This document shows, piece after piece, positions 22,601 to 31,600 of a DNA stretch of 64,000 bases. The translations under genes were made by a program, and so were the position numbers. Numbering within the stretch: the first letter of the stretch is position 1; each line of letters starts with the position of its first letter. The DNA lies in the NCBI GenBank assembly GCA_027257055.1, contig JAPVLO010000044.1, forward strand, positions 2,418,001 to 2,482,000. Direction: 5' to 3'. Origin of the DNA: Cephalopachus bancanus (taxonomy: Eukaryota > Chordata > Mammalia > Primates > Tarsiidae). The notes beneath the pieces were generated by a model. It saw only the letters and a program-made list of their open reading frames with translations. It was not told where the DNA came from and did no database searches.

Positions 22601-25600
22601 CGCCCACTGCTTCTGTTGTGGTCAGTGAAGCAAAGCCTGGACCTCCCTGCTCCTCCACAGCAAACAATCACAGATCTACCTTGTCTCCTGCTGGGCCAGA
22701 GCCACCACCATCGTGGAACCAGATGAGGTACACAGCATGGACACTTCCACCAGGCCACAAAGCAGTGGGCACTCCAAACGTCCCATGTGCTGGGGAGCCG
22801 GGTGCTCCCTGTTCCCATCACTAAGAGAAGCCCTCAGATCTAGGAGCCCCCAGCATCTGCAGTGGGTACAGCTGAGAGGGCCTGTCTGGATTCATATTCG
22901 AGATTCAGACTCTGACTCTGCCACGAACCAGTCTGGACAGCTTTGGACAATTTGCTTGACTCCTCTGGACCTCAATTCTCCAACATGTAAAATGGGGGAA
23001 CCAAGGGTCTCCCCCTCACAGGGCTGCTGGGAGAGGGCACTGAGGAAAGGCCTTACTCAGCACAGCAGCCGGCACACAGGAAGTGCTCGATAGTATTGGC
23101 TTTGTAGAGGATGCAGATGGGCCGTGGTCCTGGCTCATAGCCCTGATCAAAACGCCTCCCTTGCCCCAAAATTGCCCCCTAGAGAAAGCAGAGTGATATT
23201 GCGGCCAGCAATATCCTCTATCAACCCTCCCAGGGAAGAAGAAAAAGAAGAAAGAAAAACGAAGCTCTGCTCCATCTTCAAAGCTGCTGCTCCCTCTGCA
23301 GAGGTCCTGGCTGGAGATACAAGCTGGCCAGGCTTATCGAAACCAAACTTCGAGTTCAAAGAGAAGGTATCAGAAAACCACCTTCAGGTTCAATGTTGCC
23401 TTTCATGTTCCACTTGATAAAACCCAAAGAAAAGGCACCTCTGTCCCTGCTCCTCCTTCCCTGGAGCACCCCTCTCCTGCCAAGCAGAGGTCTGTCTCCC
23501 CTCAAGGCCTCCCCCACCTCCCTCCTTTCTCCTCACCCAAGGAGGGGGCAGAAAATGGCCCCCTCAGCACCTCATATGTCTTCCCCAGAGGTCAGCATGG
23601 CCTGAATCGTTCTCTTGTCACCAGCAGTTCCCTCAGACCAGCTCAGAAAGCCACCCGGATAGCCACGGGTCAGCCCCGGGCTCCTCACAGCATGAGGCCC
23701 AGCACGGATGGATGGCAGGACTGTGATTCACCCTGCCCTGGGGCTGTGGGGTCAGGTACAAAGGCAGTCAGCACCCTCTGCCCCCAACTAAAGGCCTTTC
23801 CCCTTCCTGCTGTCCCCTGCCCAGTAGCTAGAAGAGGTGGCAGAGAACTGGCCAGAAAGCCACCCAGACCCCAATGCCAGAGGTAGGGGCTGGGTCTCAG
23901 GGGCCCTGTGTCTTTTCCTACATATGAACCCTCTGAAACCAAACGAAGTCAGCCTACTACCGCCCCCCACCAACCCTGTGCAAACAACCTGCCCTCTACC
24001 CTCCAATGATTGACAGCAGGTAGGAGGAGCGAGTGGTGCTTGTGGCAGGATGCCCTGGCCACTCCACCCAGGAACAATGATGACAGTTTTGTCAAGAAGG
24101 GCTTTGGCACCAGAGTCAGAGTCCACTCGCTGTCTCTTATTCCTTGGAGTCCAGAGACTTGTTTTTCTCTGGAGATGGTCTTTTGGGGGACATACTTTCA
24201 AGGGGTCTCTGATCACTCTCCAATTGCAAGTAAGAGTTACTGTAGGAGACACTGTGCATTTGCAAGAAGAAAGGAAGACAGGGGACGTGATGGGAGAGAA
24301 AGGAAGGGACAGAAAGGACAAGGGTAGAGCATCACTTGCCTGTGACACACCTTTGGGTGACCAAAGAGCAAGAGGTGGCAGATGACACAGGGAGCCAAAG
24401 CTAGCCTCAAACCTGCTTGTGTAAATGAAGTTTTAACGGGACACAGCCACCATCATTCACACTGTCCACGGCTGTTTTTGCTCTCCAACAGCAGAGGCCA
24501 CGTGGCCCACAAAGCCAAGTATACATACTAGCTGACCCTACATGGAAAAATCTGTGGATCACTGCTTCAGGTGAATACAGCCTGACTGCCCCACCCAGGT
24601 ACATGCTTGATGAGCAAGGTGTAGACCAGATTTCACCTACTACCTGCCTGCTTGACTAGAAACCCTTGTGCAGTACACAACCCACCCAACCCTATGCAGT
24701 GGCACGGAAGAAAGAAAATTTCAACTCTGCTTTCTTAAAACGTATGCTCAGCCTAGATGAGTGTGGGGTGGTTTGTGGAGCTCCTTCTGTTTGGAAGCTG
24801 CTCCCTGTACCTCCTCACACCGCAGCCACGCCGCGAGGAGTCAGTTCGCTGTCTTCACCAAGTGACGGTTCTCTTCCCCATTAGCTCTCAGCCTGGCAGC
24901 TCTCCACCCCCAGCAACTGCCAGATTAAATGCGTTACTTGACCATCTTCACCCGGCTCCCTTTGATGTTCCCTTCTCAAGCTTCAAAATACCTTTTGGAG
25001 GGAGATCAGACAGCATTAAACAGAATTACTAATTAATTAAGCAAAGTTAAATTTTAAACACTGTTTGTTGTGTTAGCCAAAAGCCTGAACAGAACAGACT
25101 TTTTTCCTCCGCTGAGATCAAAGACAGTCTCTTCCCTCTCCCCTCCCCCAGTTTAAAGGAAAGGGCGGGGGAGAAAGAGAGAGGCAAGAGTGAGGGAATA
25201 CCTGAGAGGGGGCAACTTTGATCATGGGTCTAGACCCATCCTCTCCCTGGTGGGCCCAGTGGGAGGCTCCTTGGGGACCACATGCCGGGAGAGCCAGAGC
25301 CACTTGTAACTGTTTATCCTGGCAAACAGCAGTGACCCAGGGGGCAGGCTGGCACAGCCCACCCAGCCCGAGCTGCTGACAGTTGGCACCCCCAAACAGC
25401 CTGAGAAAAAGGGCTGTGAAATGAAACAGACCCACCCTCCTCACAGCCCACCAGGAGGAGCACCTCAGAGCCCTGCCTCTCGGTGTGGGGTCACTCGGGG
25501 TCACGGGAGACGGGCCCTGAGAAGCAGGCAGCGCACCACACAACTCCAGGAGGTGCCGCTCACGCGACTGACATCCTACATGTGTGTGTTGCTTGTGACA

Positions 25601-28600
25601 CACTTCAGACAGATGGCATAGGATGTCCTGAGGAGGGGCAGCTTTTCTCATTTGGACAGATGCACCTAGAGCTGGCAGGGTGCTGCCTGCTGCCGCCCAG
25701 TCTAGCACTTTCTTCTGTCAGTGCTATCTGGGGTTTTCCACTTGCTTCTGCACAACCAGAACGCAAGTTTCTGGAGAGGTGGGGCCCTGCAGGCTTCTCT
25801 GCTCCTGGGCTGCCGATGTCTGGCATGTCCCGCACATGCATGCAGTGGATATTTCAGAGTCTGCTGGCACATCCTATAGGTGGGCACAAGGAGGGCTGGC
25901 AACATGACAAACATGCCACACATTATGCCTTGATGATGACTGGGGACTGGCACAGGGAAGGAGAGAGTTGAAAGTTAGGTGAAATCCAAACCTGGGTGAC
26001 ACCAGCAAACGGCCACTCATCTTCACACAACCCAGAAAGGCCTGGTGGGCATGAAACTTTGAGAGAAGAGACACATTTGAAAGATAACCATGACTAATCA
26101 GTCCCACTAAAGACCAGAAATTACTAACACTTCAACCGCATGGCGGACACCTCTCGCAGCAAGTTCTCCTCAGCGAATACAAGGTAAGATTTAACACAAG
26201 CCAGAGCTTCCTTGCTGGAGTCTGGACACTCGCCCTGATGTATCCACAGTTCTTGCTCAATTGTCCACGCACAGATTCTCTGCTGCAAATATTTTAGTCT
26301 CAGCGTGGCTTGCCAGGACATTTGAGGCCCCAGTCTCCTGACAGCAGCTGTTAGAGGGAATGCAGATGAATTTTAATATTAGCCTATGCCAAATATAATT
26401 AGGCGGGTAAATCTGCTGCCAGTAAAAAGAGAAAGCTATCATATGTGCATTCCAGACCAAATGGTTTCTCGCATTATCTGCACCAGGCTCTCCGTAGGGA
26501 GTGAGGGTCCCAGGGAGGCCCAGATCTGTTTGTAAACAGTCGCACACACCAGTGGCTGCTCTGGAGAGGCTGGTGAAGTCAGTGGCGCCACACCCTGTTT
26601 CATTACATCCTCTGAGACCATGCAGGGTGTGCCACTGTTTACATTTTACAAAAGAGGACACAGAGCTTTAAAAGCAAAGTTAACTAAGCCATCTCCCTGT
26701 TCAAAGCCCTCCAGGGGCCCCTCTGCCCTAAGCATGAGTCCAGAGGCTTCCATGATCCGGCTGCTGCCGCCTCTCAGTCTCGTCCCCCCACAGAACTTTC
26801 CAGTTTTGACCCTGCCGTGCTCTCATGCGGTTATCCCTGCCAAGAACACGCTTTCTCACAACTCCTGCTGGTCCTTTAAGTCTTCGGTCTCAGTCCCCCT
26901 TCCTCTGAGAAGCACACCCACACACTCTCTGGGTTAGGTTAGGCTCCCCAGCTTGGTGAGCCTGTATTCCACACTTACCATCATCACTCATTTCATTACC
27001 TGAAGCTTCCTGCTGTCACCCCAAAATACACACCCCAATACATGTACCACAGCACCTGTCACTCTACAGATGCATTCATCAAAATGAAACAACAGTAAGC
27101 AGCTGAACATAAGGATTGAACCCAGGAGCTATGGAACAAGAATTAAAATCCCAGTTTCCTGGCTCTCTGGCCACTGGTCTCACCACTGTCACACCAAAGC
27201 TGCTGACACCTGCTCCTGCCTGTCCAGCAACCCTTCTCCTCCTTCTGATTATGGCATCTGGCCTTCCTCTGCTGAGCCACCCTGCCCCCACTCTCAATCT
27301 ATGTGGCTACGGAGGACTAAGCCCCACTCCAGCATCAGACTGCACCAGTACCCCACCCAACCCAGCTTGATGGCCACTGTGGCTAGCCCTAGGTCGGCAA
27401 GCAAGGAGAGTTCATCGTGAAGCTAATAGAACACAGCTTCCAGGTCCCCTCCCTGACACAGAAAGGGCCTTCGCAACGTGTTCGTGTGGTTGCATGTTTT
27501 TGTAACACTAGGAATTTTACCTTCGATAAGTTAAGACTGTCATCTCTTTCTGACTTCCCATGCCTGCCCCCTTGTGGCAGGCGGTACTGGGGGAGATGCG
27601 GGCATTTCTGGAAATGGTCTAAGGAGAGACTAAGCGAAGATATTTATTTAGGGTTAGCCTCAAATTTATATAAGCTTCAGGTCCCACAAAACCCGGATCC
27701 GCCTTGCTCAAGTGACCAGTCAAGTAGTCAGAGTTAAACATCTGCATGAAATATTATGACTTGGGCACTCTCTTTCACCAGAGACGGCTGAGCTCGTAGG
27801 ATGGGGCGGGCGCCCAGGGCTGAAGGCTGCCATTTTTGCCCCTGTGGGGAGAGGCGAACAGGGGCAGAGAGGATGAAGGGGATATAAGGGCCAGCGAGAG
27901 AGACACGTGTGTTCGTGTGTGTGTGTGTGTGTGTGAATGATATGGCTTCGGTTCCTGAGTCTGGCCAGGCCTCTTTAAGCAAGATCTACCCCAGGGTTTT
28001 TCAATGTCATGAGCCAAAAGCTTAAGCGAGTTTGGGTTGGGTTTCCAAAAGAACTGAAAGAAGCCTGACTTAACGAATCTATCACTCTGAGCTCCTGCTT
28101 TTCAGGAAAAACCACCACCACCACCAAAACAGTAATTGGCCCAACACAGTGTTCTCAGGGTGGTTTCCGGCTTTTCCACCACTGGTTGTCTACCCCTTCC
28201 CGAGACCAGAAATGCCACTAGGGTCTTTTTCTCCACAATCCTGCCACCCTGGGCTACATTTTACTACCACTGGATCTTGCTTAAGGACCAGTTGTAACTG
28301 AGAGGAAAGAAGAAAGGGAGAAGATGGGGATGGACGGAAAAAACTCTTCCCAATAAATAGAACAAATAGCAATCTGGCCTCTTTTCCTCACTGGAGCATA
28401 AGACTGGTGGCCACTCTGCTTTGAGGTCTGAACAGGACTGAGACGAAACATCTGTTCAGGGAGGGAGGGGAAGCCCTGGGAGAGGGAAGGGGAAAAAGCC
28501 TCTGCGGGCTAAAAATACCATGTCCCTCCACTCTGCTCCCATCTCCACCCAAGTCAGAACATGCGAGAAATCCAACTTTTACAATCTAACCCTGAGCTAC

Positions 28601-31600
28601 TTGAAACTATTAAAACCTCCTCGGTATCTGACACAAGTCAGAATTTCCACTGTTCAAGCTGAGCTTTTATGAAGAACAGACTTGAGAGAAACTGCCGAGG
28701 TAACAAAGTCCGCTTGTTCTCTCTGTCGCTGCTGAAACTCGGCTTCTGGGGGTACTGCCGGGGAGTCAGGAGCAGGGCGGGCTGCCACTAGCTGGCAGGA
28801 TGGGCTCTGAACTAAGGGAGGACAGCCAGCGAGGTGTGGCCTTCGCCTGGGGCTCCCCACTGTTCTCCAGCGAATTCCCCTTCCTCTTGGGTGTCCAGGG
28901 GAGCCAGAGCCAGCCCCATGGATCAACTGGCCACACCCAGGAGCCTCATACCACTGCCCATGGAGATTTCCTGAGAAGTCTTAATGCTCTCCTGCCCACC
29001 TGCCCTGAGTCCCAGGCTCTGATTGCCAGGAATCCCACCACCTCCTTGGTATCTCTCCCTGGATATCCAACAGGATGTCTGGAAACAGGAGGCTCCATGA
29101 TCACTCCCCAAAGCTTCCACCTGGAAGGGACACTACCATCCCCTTAATTCCTGAGGCTAAAAGTCAAGGTGCACCCGTGGCCCCTGGCGCTCCCTCATCC
29201 TGCCTCACCCATCCAGGCTAGGCCAGCGCTACCTCCTCTTGCCTGCACTACCGCAATCATCTCCTGGCTTCACTGGCTCAAGTGACCAGTCAAGTGGTCA
29301 GAGTTAAACATCTGCATGAAATATTATGACTTGGGCACTCTCTTTCACCAGAGACGGCTGAGCTCGTAGGATGGACTATTATTCCCAGAACGCAAGAATT
29401 ATCTACTCAGACTTGAAGTCAGAATTTGACAGTCATCTACCTAAACCTCTGCAGCCCAAACGTGTGGCCCCACCCTTGCCAACTGCCCCACCCTCATCCC
29501 AGATGTCTCTTCCTGACAACTGGATTCCTTTCTGTTCTTCCCAAAATACCAAGTTCCTTCCACCTTGGGGTTCTGCTCACTCCTCCTAGCTGCTCTCCCT
29601 CTATATTTTCCCATGGCTGGCTCCCTCCTGGCATTGGCATCTCAGCTGAAATACTACCTTCTCAGAGAGGCCTTCTCACACTTCCCATACTTTCACTGGG
29701 TTTTGCCTCTAGGCAGAGCACCACTATCAGAAGCTTCCATGCTCATTTGATGACTTATTCACTCACCCCATGCTTCCCTCCAATGAATGTCCTGACAACA
29801 GGGCCTGACTTCCTCTCTCTGGGCCTCAGTTTTCCAACTGCAAATGAAAGGGACAGAAGACCTCCCAAGGGCCCCTAAGCTACATCAATGGCTATGACAT
29901 CCACACCTGAGGGCCTGATGGGTTGGCCTGGATCCCAATCGGGCACACAGAACCTCCCTGAGGGACCCGAGGGAGGGTCTGCCTGATGTCAGTGCCTTCG
30001 GTGTTGACTTTCATGCTGCCGGTGAGTATTTATTGAGCACTTAAAGCCTGCCAGACCTATACCATGCACTGGGAGTAAAGGAGGCATTCAGAGATTCTAA
30101 TAGGATTAAGGAAGCTTTGAAAATAGGCCTTCTTTGATCTGGACGAGGTAAATGATTATAAACACAGGCTGGCCCCTCTTCAAGAAAACGGAACCCATAG
30201 AACAACAAGAGCCATGACAGCTCGCATACACTGGGCACTCGCTCTGTACCAGGGCTGTTCCCGGGCTAACATCCAGCACCTCACTCTCTCCACAGTAACC
30301 CTGATGACACAGTGCGACGGGAACCCAGCGAGGAACAGCGGCCAGAGAAGGCGAGTGACTCGCCAAGCCACACAGTGAGCGTGGGGGTCTGCCAGGCTGG
30401 AGCAGGGGTCTGAACTGCAAATTCCCAGAAAGTCGGAATCAAGGGAGGACTGCTGAGGAAGGCAAGCTCAGGGCCAGGACCGAGTTGGCCAGGCCCAGGG
30501 TCCCCGAGGGCTGCTCAGCCCCAGGTCTCAGACCCAGCACCGCCGCCCTGCTGGGCAGAACCAGCGACTCCAGGCACATCCACCCTGGGGGAGGCAAGGA
30601 CCACCTCACAGGCTGCCAGCACTGCATGAAAAGCCAGTGGGGAGGGGTGAGAGGAACCAAAGCCAGGCCTGCTTGGAGCTGGAGACAGGGCAGACCTGGG
30701 AGGAGGATATCTGCCTTCAGGGGCTTTGAGAGGCTCCTCCATAGGGGCGGGCCTGCTGGACTGCCCTCTGCAGACTGGGCTTCCTATAGAAGATGCCATA
30801 GGGTCGAGAGGCAAGAAACAGACACCTGGGAACATGGAAGGACAGAAGGCAGAGGTCCAGGGACACAGAAGTGGGCCAAGAAGTTGGATGGGGGCAGGGC
30901 CAGGGCCAGCACGTGGTGGGAGAGGAGACCCAGAAGGAAAGGGATGGGAGAGGGGGACAGAACAGCCTGCAATGGGGGGAAGATCCCCTAGGACACAGGG
31001 ATTCCTGGGAGCCACACAGGGCCATGCGGGTCTGCCAAACAAGCCGGGCACAGATTCTCCCCCGAGACTCAAGTGGCAGGCTGCCACCACCGGTGTTCTG
31101 CCCAGCTGGAGAGGCAGGGAAGCAAGGGGGTGCTGGAGGTGAGTGTGGGTTGCCATTCCCCGGTCCTCAGACCCCAGCTGGGTCAGCAGAGCGGGGGCAT
31201 CCCTCTCTCCTTCTCCCCACAAAAGCCTCACCCCCTCCAGCCCTGCCACGCCCAGCCAGCCCTCAGAGCTTGGGACTTTTGATGTTTACTTTGTTCTTTC
31301 CCCAGTTCAAAAGGAGCTCAGCAGCCCTGGCCCTCGCCCGAGCCCAGCCTTAATCTCCCAGCCCTCACGCTCCCAGCTGGCCAGTTAAGGCGGTTAAGAC
31401 GCTGGATTAGGGCCGGCTTTACATAACAACGCAGGAGCTAAAGCCATCCTCTCCTGGGATGCCTAAAAGACTTCTTTTTATCTTCACGCCTCAGATGGCC
31501 TTTTTTCTCTCTTAAACAGCTCTCCAGCCCGCCAAGAGGCAATGAACTTGGCCAACAGGAAGACAAAGAAGAGATTCAGGCCCCAGCTTGTTCTCCCTTG

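Noticed and set aside
30485..31353. Overlapping open frames of 160-244 codons on both strands
   Set aside because: GC-rich intronic DNA partly beside a MIR; no splice pattern, conserved motif or known domain.
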